Assembly: GCA_963681505.1 (NCBI GenBank)
Contig: OY811980.1
Coordinates: 1,137,042-1,201,041, forward strand
Origin: Eunapius fragilis
Lineage: Eukaryota; Porifera; Demospongiae; Spongillida; Spongillidae
Direction of reading: 5' to 3'
Length of the DNA stretch: 64,000 bases
Part shown: positions 37,977 to 63,707 of the stretch, one piece after another
How positions within the stretch are numbered: the first letter of the stretch is position 1
Layout of the letters: every line of letters begins with the position of its first letter
The notes under the pieces: generated by a model
What the model saw: the letters and a program-made list of their open reading frames with translations, nothing else
Told to the model about the DNA's origin: nothing
The model's database searches: none
Made by a program: the position numbers and the translations under genes

Positions 37977-39762
37977 GATCACGTGAATACCCTTTACAGT
38001 CGGTTCGCTTAGGTATAGTGGCAGAAACTGAACAGCAGTGTTTATATATATACCAGAATGCAATTAATGGTGACAAAATTAGTCTGTTGACACAATTTTC
38101 TACCGGCAGGATGTAATTGGAGGAATTTAATTGCATACAAGCATGCATCTTTTAGTTCGGCCCGATATATAAAACTGATAATTAATTTCATTTACTCGCA
38201 CTCATGGATTATAATCATGCACGGAACATCCTAGCGGACGCATATAAGTTCCATTCTTATATATGTTTCAATTTCAGTTACTTCAGCTGTTGCATGCTAT
38301 CTGATTTCATTTATTTGATGCAACTGTTCAGTAATGTCCTACTTTGATGCCTTACTGAAATTTGGTTTTATAACGCATACATATTACAATCACGAGTTCC
38401 ATCAGTATCCAGAAATGGTCTATTAATAGGCGGACATCTACCTTAAATTTTTTTTTTCTATGAACAGACTGACCACGTACTAAAAATTGTTCTGATTATA
38501 ATGAAGTGACATTATGCATCCCAAATTTTAATCTCTACGCGCATAATTTATTCATAAAAAATAAGGTTGGACCACTCCATGTACCACACCCACTTGATAT
38601 AGACACAATATAAAATAGTTGTTCCGACATGTGCTAATCTAATTATGAGGGTTGACAGTAACTGAAGTAATTAATTAAGTTTAAAATTCAACTCACTGAT
38701 CTAACTGACAGGTATAAAACAAAGACATGTGGATGCCATAAAGAATAGTAAAATGTATGTAAATATATATTTCTGCTTTGCACCTCCAATATCTGTTGAG
38801 GATCAAGAATTTTTACCATTGGATTACAATAATTTTTAAAAAGTGATTTGTGTACATGTCAACGGAAAAGTCCAAGTCGAACCGACATACAATTATTCAT
38901 GATTATATTATTCATGTTCACAATACGTTTTGATTTAGGTGAGCACGTTTCAGAAGTTGCAACTGTCTTAGCATGGGTGAGTTTCTAAATTTCTGTACAC
39001 GCAAATGAAGTTTTGTACATTACTTTTTTTAAAATCAACTTCATTTCAAACTTAGATATAGGCTGACCTTTCAATGACATTTTAAAAGTTTCAAAAACTA
39101 AATTTACGTCCTTCGATTTCTGCATATGCTCTTTTGGGGAGGAAGAAGCATTATTAAGGTAGTAGAGTATATTAGAGAGTGCTTTTTAAAAAGACGCACA
39201 TCAGCACTTTCACACATTCGCATGCATATCATCACGAAATAATTACATTCACAAGAAATTTGTAGAAACTGTTAGCGATCCCATCTAGTGATTTCACCGT
39301 TACACGCAGTCAAATCATTATATGACTTTGTTACAGTCCTACAACCTTATTGTGAATGAAATTATTTGTGCTGATATGCGAAGGTGTGAAAGTGTTGATG
39401 TGCGAGCCGCTATAACTTCCCATCGCGATGGAGTTATTGATTAATAGCCTTTGAGGTACACGAACAGTCGAAGTGTTTCCCCCGCGCGAGGCAACTGAGC
39501 GCGAAAACACCTGTACCAGCGCGAGGTGTTATGTAGACCTGCTTTCTTTATATGCGAGGTGATTTCCACAAGACGGGCGCTGTTTGGAAACTGATCTTGT
39601 GTTGATTCAGATGTCCATACATGCATCTGCCAATTTACGCGTTCATCGTGGTTGATATAACAAACAATTTCAAGTAGTTATTCCAACCATATGCATGCCT
39701 CTCCACCTTACCAAATCCTCCTGCAAATAGCCTGAAATAGGCCTATCTATAGCGATTCTAGT

Positions 39763-40125
39763 TAGCTTCGTTCCCCATCCCAGGCCGTATTTTTATTAAA
39801 GTTAGAGTAACGCTGGATGGGCCATTATACCAATAATTTTGTTTCCATCTTTCCGTATACTAGTTTGATCGAGTACTGGCGTAGTCTGTTGAGTTCCGAG
39901 AAATGGTGGCTTATTCTCTTTCATGTGTTCACCAACAAAACCTCACACTCAAGGCCAAACAAGAGGAAGCTCTTTTCCATCTGTACAGTGGTCAGGATGT
40001 GTTTCCTTGGTTTACAACTGGCTACGAAAAGTCAACCTGCTACCAACAACTACCGTTCACAAGCATTTTCCTATTAACCATACGTTACTATAGTTATTTT
40101 ATTTGTGTGTGCTGCACGGTGTGCG
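39763..40125 (+). pseudogene. AcademH terminus plus RecQ exon 1 fragment, copy 3
   Basis: Best-preserved fragment: AYSLSCVHQQNLTLKAKQEE, ALFHLYSGQDVFPWFTTGYE, KSTCYQQLPF. The Walker A glycine is replaced (TGYEKS for TGYGKS). It stops at the junction with CGCGGAAGCTACG, where copies 1 and 2 carry an extra hairpin-rich insert (about 13536-13855). Confidence 0.7.
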
Positions 40126-40656
40126 CGGAAGCTACGAGGGAGGGTCGGAAGTGCGCCGTTCTTTATTTATCAGACCCATATACGTAGATTATAGAGGTGG
40201 AACTTTGTATTAAGAATTACAGGATGGTTTGAAAAGTATCTCGGCCATGTGGTGCTATTGAAACAAATACATTTTTGAGTAGCGGGAACCCCATGCAAAC
40301 CATACCACTAGGGTGTTTTTGGTCCATTCAGACAATCATTTATATGAATACCATGCTACCCGACTTTGCTCGACGGCGCTCACGCACTTACTTAATTAAC
40401 AGCCAAGGATGTAAAATCGGGTTGGCTCGATCAAACTACACTCGTTCCCATGCTTAACCATACTGATTAGCACCACTTACCATTGTTCCAAACTTTTTCA
40501 AAGACTATAATAGCTTAGAGGCTGCCATCTTTTTCACACAAAATAGTTTATTTAGTAATTATAAAAAAACTAACTACATTTATATTCGCGTTAAATGTTC
40601 ATTTTTGTACAGCGATATGCCATTATACTACCATTTGCGCTTAAAATCGTGGATCA

Positions 40657-41053
40657 TTGACATTAGGCTTTCGTCAGTATGAAATTGCAGTTTACATGGC
40701 AGCCACGGTGAAAAGAAACCTAAGCCCGTACATGAGAGGGTGTGGGAAAAGCTCTTATCAGAGCAGATCCATCAAAAGTGTGGATGAGGCGATCCGTTTC
40801 CGTGAAGACAAGTGCAAGTGGTACTTCCACCTTACCTACACCGCAGCTGTACACTCTAAAAGCAAAAGAGTGACTGTAGAGGACCCAGATGAGAGCTATC
40901 TTCAAGGTACTGAAGCAATAATAGATCATTGGCACCTGGATGATGACGACCCAGACATGAACGATGAAGTTAGAATGGAAGAAACGGTAGATACTGAAGC
41001 TGAAAGTGGTGGAGTAGATCCAGATTGTTCAATTTGACCTTGGAGACATGTGG
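40657..41053 (+). pseudogene. Acidic-tail exon relic, copy 3
   Basis: Open for about 120 codons: SVDEAIRFREDKCKWYFHLT, then DPDESYLQGTEAIIDHW and DDDDPDMNDEVRMEETVDTE. A deletion near the end removes the DPDDAEDHDEF part seen in copies 1 and 2. Unrecognised; possibly a former exon of the adjacent RecQ-bearing element. Confidence 0.4.
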
Positions 41054-41279
41054 TAATGGTTTTGTTCTGTGTGCTGCAATTGTGACAAAATAAGCGTTAT
41101 TTTTTTTTTTTTTTTTTTTTTTTTGGCCAAGTCTGTTTTATTATCATCTTTATGTTATTACAGGGCTAAATATGTGTATAATAATATATAGAATGCATAA
41201 ATGTACGTGGCATAGAAACAAGGTGCCATTTCCATTTCTTTATTACTGTTACAGCGATAATTATTACGTCATGTCTAGC

Positions 41280-41690
41280 GAGGCGGGAACGAGAGGTAGT
41301 CTGCGGATGCACTGCTGTGTTCAGATCACGGTCTGTTTACAAGGATGACCACGTCCAATTCAAGTCCAGCCAACAGCGGGCAGCTGTGGAGAATTTCCTC
41401 CACACGGGATAGAACCTGTTGGTCATCCTTCCTACAGGGTGTGGCAAAAGCCTTGTTTTCTTCACCTAGGTGCAGTTAAGTATGAACACCACCAGCCACC
41501 TGGTCGTACACCGACCATCAGCCTTAAGCAGGACCTGGCCAGGAGGGCTGAGAATCTTGATGTATCCTGTTCCTGCACACCCAATTCTGTAACTAGGGAG
41601 CAGCTGGTTATCGTAACGCCGTAGCAGTGTGCAAGGCTTGGAGGTAACCGAACTGTTACCTAGACTTCACGAGGCCCACATGTTTTTGTT
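41280..41690 (+). pseudogene. Divergent RecQ-like helicase relic, copy 3 (Walker A part)
   Basis: It still shows motif I: VQFKSSQQRAAVENFLHTG, stop, NLLVILPTGCGKSLVFFT, then TISLKQDLARRAENLDVSC and REQLVIVTP. The 3' half is deleted at about 41690. This copy best documents the helicase nature of the relic. Confidence 0.7.
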
Positions 41691-42896
41691 TTCCCAAAAC
41701 CTTATTTCCTTCCTTTATACATCACCCTGGCCTTCAAATTCTACACATTTTCCCTATACAGGAATGACTAAACATAATTCTCACAATCAATGTCCTTTCA
41801 TCCCATGAATCTACCAAAGCTCACAGTATAATGAAGATAAGTCTGCTCTTAATCCTTTAACGTATGGAACGATTAACAAAAACTATTCCAAACTGCCCCC
41901 TTTTCATCTTCCTCGTGAATGAAAGCTAGACACACAAATGTACCAATTTGCTGCTATTAATTTGCTGTTTGCTGCAATGCTTCATACTTTCGGCTTGCCA
42001 TCATTTTTACTGTGTCATGTCTACATAGCACACTGTATAACGGGGGGGGGGGGGGGGGGGGGGAAACCACTTTGACATGCATGGAGACAAATGGTATACA
42101 AGTTCAAGTTCATGATAACCAGTTATGCACAAAAAAATCTGCACATTTCATATTTAATAACTCAACTGCACATGATTAGACTTCATGCATCGATAACCGA
42201 GAGAGTTGATGCAATCCATAGTTGGCTTTGTACAAGGCCTGCAAGGGCTGCTGCAGTGGAATGTCGATACAACTCACCCAAGATGGCAAGACTGAGAGGC
42301 AATGTCACTGTGATGGTTTACTAAACCCCTTACCCATCCTGTTGTGGCATAGCAGGTCCCTACACGTTGGATCTCCAGCCATGCCTTATGGCCACCTGGT
42401 ACTCATTTGGCTCTAAGTGCAAGTTCAAGCCAATAGAATGAACTGCTAGTGGCCAGGAGGCTGCACCAAGACTGACATTGACAGTCTATAATGGCATGAG
42501 AAGAAGACTCCACCTCCAACAAGACCTTTCAAGGGGGATAAGGATACTCTACTAGCTCTAATTGTGATGGTATTGGGAGTTGAAGTTACACAGCTGCTAC
42601 TGTGTACTGATGGTGGATATTGTAATCACTGCCAATACCCAAGGATTCCCAGTGGGATTGGAAAATATTTCGTCATGGCAGATGTACAGCCTTTTCAAGT
42701 GAAAGAAACACTGTTAGTTGTTTCAGTGAAGATAACTGCACTGATCACAATGCAGATGTTGAACATTCTCACCAAATCAAAATAATCCCCTTTTCCACTA
42801 AATCAAAATCTGGCTAATCTCCCGAGCAAGCAAAAATGTAAAGTACTGCTGAGGGCGAGTACATGCAATTGAAGCTTGGCTGAGCTTGGGCTTGCA

Positions 42897-42904
42897 CACA
42901 CACT

Positions 42905-42942
<38 letters not shown>

Positions 42943-42975
42943 ACCACCACCACCACCACCACCACCACCACCACT
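42897..42975. repeat. (CA)n(CCA)n tract between array copies 3 and 4
   Basis: Short interrupted CA followed by CCA units. Joined to the leader of the truncated fourth copy. Confidence 0.95.
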
Positions 42976-42983
42976 ACTACCTC

Positions 42984-43292
42984 CCCATTCTTTTTTTATA
43001 ATTATTTTTGTTTGAACATGTAAGTGTTCCCAAGGACATTTATCGCATCAGTCACGTTTGACTTTTTCATGCAACATGCATGGGACACACGAATAAACCC
43101 CGTTGAGTCAATTTTTGAATTTTTTTTGGTGCACAATTAGATTATGAATTCGGTTCAATCATGCGACAAGTAATTGAAATAATAATCTATGAAATCAAAG
43201 ATTCCTGGTATGCGTGCGAACGAGCGTACAAACAGTCATAGATCATAGAAAATAATCATTATCTGTCAGGCTGCATGACCTGTCGCCAAAAA
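42984..43292. repeat. Tandem array unit, copy 4 (truncated)
   Basis: Repeats the unit leader (TTTGAACATGTAAGTGTTCC to CTGTCGCCAAAAA) and then leaves the array. About 60 bp of unrelated sequence separates it from Helitron-like copy C. The hAT-like insert is absent (ATCAAAGATTCCTGG). Confidence 0.85.
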
Positions 43293-43834
43293 AGCAAAGG
43301 TCGGGCTACCGCCCAACTAGATTAACCCCTCGAGCGCGCAAACTTGAGGTATCTGAACCTGCAGGTTGAGGGTTGATGAATGTCATTAATAAAACTTCAC
43401 TAGCGTCCGGAGGGACAACGGAGAAACGGATCGCTTATCTCTTTATCGCGATGGAATGAGAGCACAACGATCGACAGTTCTACGTTGGTTCCGTGTCATA
43501 AAACGGTGTGGTTATAGATACAGAGAAACTAACAATTTCCTGTTTCACGTGCCCAGTTCTAAAATAATTATCCTTCGTCGTCGTCTTCTTCTTCTTAGGA
43601 AGGTATAACTCGAGCTAGGAACGGTTTAGAAGGACAGGAATAGTACCAATCGCTTCGAAATTTACCGGCACGTTCCTTACATGCCATATAGACACATATC
43701 AAGTTCTATTTAATAATGTATACAATAGATTTTTTAAAATAATTTTCGGTACTCTAACCTGCACTAATATACCTATTTGGTGTTCCTATCGCAGTTCAGT
43801 TGTTACTTTGGCTAGTGAAGTTGTTTTTCTAAAA

Positions 43835-44286
43835 ATGCCTTCGCGTAATCAAAAGAAGAGATCTAAGCAACGAGCGGAATACCTCCAAAAGCAAGACGAG
43901 AACAAAACTAAAGCCCGAGCGCTCTACAAGACCAATCCCGAAAAAAGAAGACCTCTGTTAGCGACAGCTACAAGGCCGATCCCGAAAAGAAGAAGGCCTC
44001 TGTACGCGACAGCTACAAGGCCGATCCCGAAAAGAAGGCCTCTGTATGCGACAACTACAACGCAGATATTGAATCCAAGCGATCTGCTAAAAGGCGGCGA
44101 TATGAAGAGGACCTCGAGGAGAACCGTGCTGCTAAAGGCCGGCGATATGAAGAGGACCTCGAGGAGAACCGTGCTGCTAAAAGGCAGCTATATGAAGAAG
44201 ACCTCGAGGAGAACCGTGCTGCTAAAAGGCGGCGATATGAAGAGGACCTCGAGGGAAACCGCGCTGCTAACAGGCAGAAATACTAG
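43835..44286 (+). pseudogene. DPEK-repeat ORF, first exon, of Helitron-like copy C
   Basis: ATG 43835: MPSRNQKKRSKQRAEYLQKQ, then after a slip in the A6 run at 43941-43946 the frame continues as DSYKADPEKKKASVRDSYKA. Then come four copies of a 45-nt repeat (AAKRRRYEEDLEENR), ending in a TAG at 44284-44286. Highly charged, coiled-coil-like repeats. The same start and repeat style occur in copy B (21690-21983). Similar charged repeats precede mobile-element proteins in some sponges and cnidarians, from memory. The function is not known. Confidence 0.55.
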
Positions 44287-44468
44287 GACAATTCAGCTGC
44301 CATTAAAGCATCTAAAAGGAGTCGGTATTAGAATGATCCCGCTGTCCGATTGGCTAAATGTGCTTCTGAGAGGACGCGGTACCGGAGGGGTCACAGAACT
44401 ACCACTACCACCCAAAGGTATGTTATGGCATGTTGTATCGACATTAAAAAGCTGTGCATGCAACATTT

Positions 44469-44569
44469 GTACAGCATAGTCGGGCGGCCCTACTACCGCG
44501 TTTGGTCGGGCTTGTCACCCTACTACCTGACCAAACGCGGTAGCAGGGCCCGCCTGACTATGTACAGCA
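44469..44569. repeat. Inverted repeat in Helitron-like copy C
   Basis: Arms of about 40 nt (GACCAAACGCGGTAGYAGGG and inverse, flanked by CATAGTC / GACTATG) with a few mismatches and a 19-nt loop. It lies in the presumed intron of the DPEK-repeat gene. Confidence 0.8.
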
Positions 44570-44676
44570 CGGATCTGCACAAAACCATTCACTTCACATG
44601 TAAAGCATGCATGGTGACTCAACTTTGTGTACAGTACATGTAGTGTCTATTGTTTTAATCTGATAAGGCTTCCTTA

Positions 44677-44713
<37 letters not shown>

Positions 44714-44832
44714 GCCCCTTGTCTAGCCATGTACTATGTATGTTGCAACTGTATGAAAATAATTGCAGTTGCAAGGGCTGAGAACTAGGTGGTGAAATTA
44801 AATTAACTTCAACCATATCCTTCTCCCATATA

Positions 44833-45116
44833 GCTACTCCTTGTATGAACCCAAATCTCATGCACTAATGGAGTATAATGGTGGTCTTGAAAAAGCTATT
44901 CTTAGGGATAGCGAGCTTCTAAGTGAAGTAAATGATGCCTTTTGTAAGTCTCATCCATTGCTAGCTCAAAATGTTGTTACTAGATCTGCCCGTGCAGCAG
45001 TAAGTAAGATTGGGGCAGAGGCATTGGTTTCTAAAGCACTAAGTGTACGAAGAGCAAAAGCAGGGTCATTGCTAAAAACTACACATACACCCCTTCCCTC
45101 ACTGTCATTTATATGA
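44833..45116 (+). pseudogene. DPEK-repeat gene, probable second exon
   Basis: After an AG near 44833 the frame reads SLYEPKSHALMEYNGGLEKA, ILRDSELLSEVNDAFCKSHP, AARAAVSKIGAEALVSKALS-like sequence and then stops at 45116. The helix-rich composition and position between the repeat exon and the acidic tail suggest one gene. I do not recognise a domain. Confidence 0.4.
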
Positions 45117-45320
45117 TGGAATTGGACCAATAGAATTATAGCACAGTCTGCACACGTGTTAAGGCTTTGCAAGGTATAAAAGTCACTCACCCGCTGAATG
45201 GTGCACTTTGCAAAAGGAGGTAAAAATTTAATAATACTCTATGTGGATTCTAGGCTTTGCACTTTGCTTGAAAAAAGAAAGAGGTAAAAATTTAATCATA
45301 CTCTCTATCACGTACATGTA

Positions 45321-45620
45321 GATGGCAGCTGAAGACCTCAGAAGTTTTTTCACCAATGAGGGGTCGGAGGAGGAAGAGGAAGAGGATGACTACATTCATC
45401 CTCCGACTCCTCTCCCCTTCACCCCGCCACCTCCTGAAGCAGCGCTGCCCCCGCCTGCACTCCTGCTGGCACCTGCATGGCCACTGCCACCCTGGCCCAC
45501 CTGGCCAGATCAAGCATGGCGAGGAGGCCGGGAGGAAGACGGCCCCGAAGAAGAAGAGAGCGCGAGCGAGGACACATCATCATACATTCTACTAATTATT
45601 ATTAAAGATATGAATTATTG
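45321..45620 (+). pseudogene. DPEK-repeat gene, probable acidic C-terminal exon
   Basis: Reads MAAEDLRSFFTNEGSEEEEE, then a Pro-rich stretch (PPTPLPFTPPPPEAALPPPA) and EEESASEDTSSYILLIIIKD, ending at 45620. Acidic and proline-rich low-complexity sequence directly before the terminal palindrome. It could equally be an independent small ORF. Confidence 0.35.
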
Positions 45621-45665
45621 ATTATTGACAATGATACTGCTGACAGGGCGAAAAAAAACTTATGA

Positions 45666-45943
45666 ACAAGTAAATAAAAGCATTCTCTAACGAGAGAGTT
45701 GTTAGTATATAGGATTGACCAATGGTGGTGTAAAAAGCAGGGAAACAAGAGTGACAGAAAAGTTATAATAGGCCTATATTTAGCACACTCATGCACAATA
45801 TAACAGCGCATGCCTGAGTAATGGGCTAAATACAGGCCTATTTCAAAATTTCTGTCACTCTTGTTTCCCTGCTTTTTACACCACCATTGGTCAATCCTTT
45901 ATACCAATAACTCTCTCGTTAGAGAATGTTTTTATTTACTTGT
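45666..45943. repeat. 3'-terminal palindrome of Helitron-like copy C
   Basis: Self-complementary arms of about 120 nt (ACAAGTAAATAAAAGCATTC ... inverse) with minor mismatches. Arm sequence differs from copies A, B and D. Confidence 0.9.
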
Positions 45944-47963
45944 AGTATATAGCTACACATGGTTTTCAGCAACAGCGCAGCCAATCTAATACGCTTATTT
46001 AAAGGTTGCTGTTGTGTGGAGGGACCTCTTCTTGTATAAGGTTGGTGAGTAAGGCTCTCAATCTTTAGATGGTACGTTGTGCGGGTCCAGCGGTAGAAGT
46101 TAAGAGCTTCCCTCTAGCGGCTCTGCAAAGCTATGAGCAAACGACGTTGCATATATAATGCTCACGCACGCACCATGTAAGGGCGCATGAGTAAGCTTAA
46201 AATACAACCGAACGCTGGCGCATATAAACAAAAAACTGCACAGCGCACACGGTTATAGTTACAACTGCGGTTCAAAGTGGGCAGGCAGCACTACTGTCTG
46301 TGAATATTTCTAGCAAGGTTAATTAATTTGATGCATAGAAACGTTTCTTTTTACAAAGCGTATTTATCGGTAATCTCCCATAGTGACAGCTAGGACATGT
46401 AGGTAGGATGGTTCTGTTTATTCTTTTATGAATATAAGTGGTGAGCCGTGCCCCCCACCCCCCATTTAGAGAGCTCGAGGATGCGAATTTCCATGTCATA
46501 ATGCCATGTCTGCAACACTCTGATATAGTTCAGCAGTGCCTTGGTATAAACATACAATTCATATACGTATGATAAACCAAGCCACCCTCAACCTTTCTAT
46601 AAATAGACCATGTCATCAAGAGCTCACTTCAATATCGTAGGGAATTAGACACAACTGTAGAAATAAAAAAAATAAAATTTAAAATGCGCACTGATTCATG
46701 AGTACCATGCATAACAGACCATAGGGAATTGATCCTACAACCACACAACGCTAGGCTTGAAATTACTAAATGGCTGTCTCACTCGAATGAAGACTTGATG
46801 TGCATGCAATCAATACTGCCTTACAAAAATCATTAAGCAATATTGTAATAATGCAAAGGAGGAATAGGTGCAGGCATCTCTCAATGTGTTTACTGTGTTA
46901 GCAAAAAAACACCTTAATTATGATGTAATAGTATGGGAGATAGATGACCAATTGAATGGAATGGACAATTAAAGTCATTCCATGTATGTCCCCAGAGCAG
47001 ACCTCACTAAAATATATGCATGAGAGTTTTTGACTGCCAGAAAGTATGTCAGTAAGGTGTAATAAGGTCTCTTATGTCCCACAAGTCTCAAGCACTTGGA
47101 ACCAGTATATAAAGCACTTTGGATAGTTGCCTTCAGAGATCAGCACAAATCAATCAATAATGTCGATCCATGATTATTAGTGCATGCATGAGACCAGTGG
47201 CGGTTAGGCTGGTGGGGGCAAACAGGCGTAGGATTATCCAGAGAAAATTCTGGTTTGCCCTCCCTCCACAGCCACACTGCCACTGAGTGGGACATCATCC
47301 ACTAACATGTTAGGCATTTTACACAGCACACATCTAGAGCAGGGAAAAAACAGCGTAGAGGGACTCTAGCTACCGTGATGTTCTAGATGGTGGCCATGCA
47401 CAAGATTATATCATCATTAACCTAATGCACGCATGTTTTTAACCGAATGTTTTTGTTTAACTAAAGTAGAATTGTTCAAAATCAATAAAATGAGGCAGCA
47501 GAGGAATGTTAGGTAGCCGAAAGTGGGTTTCAACAATATAATCTAAAGCCGTGAACATGAATAACTTCAAATTGGTATAATATTTCAAAGTCCGGAAGAA
47601 TTCTTTGGTAACGGTAAACACATTATTGCATGACGCAGACGTGCGTCTCGCGACGTAATCAGTTAAAATATGACAATTTCTTTCTTATGCACTAGAAATT
47701 GGTTTGTCCATCATGGAGTTACAATGGCCTGAATATTTAATTATTCGCACATAAGATTCCTTTTCGATCCCAACTGTATTCAGGTTTTTATTGCCTCACT
47801 AATATCAGTAACCACTGCATGCATGGATATGTATGGTGGAACTGGATAAGTAAATGTCAATAACACAAAATGCACATGTATATGCAGTGCATCTAGTACT
47901 ATCACTTGTGCTCATTCTAGGTAAGTCAAGCAGGAGGAGGGTGGTTCCAAGTGATCCTCCTTG
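45944..47963. other. Intergenic region, no gene seen
   Basis: About 2 kb between the last mobile element and the 3' end of the ENPP gene. No coding exon, RNA gene or clear repeat recognised. It would contain the ENPP 3' untranslated region, whose end cannot be placed. Confidence 0.6.
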
Positions 47964-55932
<7,969 letters not shown>

Positions 55933-56214
55933 AAATTTCAGTGGGTGGATAGAGATGACGATAAGCAACTTATGATGTATTAATGAATCGAGTTGTAAGC
56001 TCATAAATGACGTGAGGGAGTTTTTTTTTGTGGGGGGTCCCACATTACAATATATAGGTGCATTAATGTATACTCATTGTGACATGGCTATTCAGAAGGG
56101 CAAGCAAACATTGTACATGTGACCGTAAAAGCAGAGATAAAATTATTTGGTATAAGCGTGCCTATCCCAAGCACCATTACTATCATTTTACAGCACCCCC
56201 AGGATACAACCATA

Positions 56215-57011
56215 CAAGTAAATAAAAACATTCTCTCTGAGAAAGTTGGTGGGATATAGGTTTTTCAGGCAAATAGTATACTGGTGTAAAAAGCAAAGAA
56301 ACAAGTTTCATCAGAAGGGAAAATGTAATAGTCCTATATTTAGCACACTTCGACTAAGGCATATGCTGTTTCTGTGCTAAATATAGGACTATTACATTTT
56401 CCCTCCTGATGAAACTTGTTTCTTTGCTTTTTACACCAGTATACTATTTGCCTGAAAAACCTATATCCCACCAACTTTCTCAGAGAGAATGTTTTTATTT
56501 ACTTGTTTCCTTAATTTTTTAACACCCAAATCACTGTTGCATCGCAGGTTTCCCCCCTTTCATTTAACCGTCAATCCAGACGTATTGTGAAAATTTTCTA
56601 GGTATCTTTGCTTAATTAGAATTGGTAAGACCGTATATAGGCTTTTAGGCGTTTTTGTATCAAAGCGAGTCCTCCAGCAAATTCTAAAGCTATTGGTGCA
56701 ATTTTCATTGCTTAAAAGTGTTCCTGTCCCGAGTTATGAGTTTTCAAGAAGAAGAAGAAGCAGAAGCAGACGACCCGCCCATTATTTTTGGAAGGGGAAC
56801 GAGGACGGCAGTATTTTTCGTTCTCGACAACCACGCGGTTCTACGACGTGAAACAAAAACGAAACTACTCAGTTTTGACTTCTAGATCGATTGCCGCAAC
56901 AAGTTAGACGATTCGATCGTCGGGAGCGAAGCTACGGTAGGGTCGCGGGATTTTAATTAAATTCATAGTCGGGGTCAAAACCTATATGGAAGTCTCTAGC
57001 GAGACTTCCGA
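56215..57011 (-). mobile_element. Helitron-like element, copy D (797 bp)
   Basis: In element orientation it starts TCGGAAGTCTCGCTAGAGAC, with GGAAGTCTC pairing to GAGACTTCC across a 4-nt loop. It ends TTTACTTG, with A and T flanks. The 5' region shares CATATAGGTTTTGACCCCGA and ACCGCGTGGTTGT with copy B. The 3' end is a palindrome (56214-56508) with arms of about 133 nt that differ from the other copies. No ORF; sits between two divergent genes. Confidence 0.75.
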
Positions 57012-57042
57012 TTAGTTAAATTAAACTGGGAAACTTCAATTG

Positions 57043-57306
57043 ATAGGCGTCCGCTCATTAATTTCAGGGGGGGTGGGGGGGGGGGGGGGGGGGGGTGGGG
57101 GGGGGGGCAAGTATGACAAAACCCTGCCAGGGGGAAGGTGCGAGAGGGGGACGTGCTCCCTCCCGCGCGAAGCCCGGAAGTTTTCGGTACACTAATATAT
57201 TTATGCACGAAAAACTCATGTACAGATGCGCAATTCATGAAAACAAAACTAAGATTAGCTCTATGGTTCTATGAATATTAATTAATGCCATAGAGCGGAC
57301 GCCTAT
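57043..57306. mobile_element. Small TIR element (MITE-like)
   Basis: Perfect 14-bp inverted ends ATAGGCGTCCGCTC / GAGCGGACGCCTAT enclosing 264 bp, including a 40-bp G tract (57067-57108). The sequence resembles hAT-type termini. No clear target duplication. Confidence 0.65.
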
Positions 57307-57463
57307 GCCAGAGCTAGAGATAATATCTCTGCCTGTACTGACCTGCATCTAATTGTACATGCATCATGTATTTGCACGTGATCATATGGTTACATTCGCG
57401 CCATGGATATGGCGGGTAGATAAGACTCAAATAGAAAGGATGCAAACTATCTCTGTTTGAATA

Positions 57464-63707
<6,244 letters not shown>

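Larger units (their letters stand above)
36362..42896. repeat. Tandem array unit, copy 3 (shorter)
   Basis: Carries the secreted-protein gene (-) 36974-37976, IR 39196-39403, AcademH fragment 39763-40125, acidic exon relic 40657-41053 and part of the divergent RecQ relic 41280-41690. It lacks the hAT-like insert, the fold-back inserts and the LINE. Relative to copy 1 it jumps at about 41690 (17093 to 19425) and 42238 (19960 to 20540). More diverged than copies 1 and 2 are from each other. The stretch 38150-39195 shows no recognisable gene. Confidence 0.9.
43352..45942 (+). mobile_element. Helitron-like element, copy C (2.6 kb, carries gene relic)
   Basis: Starts TCTGAACCTGCAGGTT (self-complementary core AACCTGCAGGTT) after A, and ends TTTACTTG before T. 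The first 350 bp match copy A (GGGACAACGGAGAAACGGAT, then GAAGGTATAACTCGAGCTA). It carries the DPEK-repeat gene relic, an inner inverted repeat (44469-44569), a poly-T tract (44680-44709) and the terminal palindrome 45666-45943. It is the longest family member here; no Rep/helicase domain is visible. Confidence 0.7.
55933..57463. promoter_or_regulatory. Divergent intergenic region between ENPP and CPLANE1
   Basis: The start codons of the two genes face away from each other, 1.53 kb apart, so both promoters must lie here. Most of the interval is mobile DNA (56215-57011 and 57043-57306), which leaves about 280 bp near ENPP and 157 bp near CPLANE1. I saw no clear core promoter motif. Confidence 0.5.
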
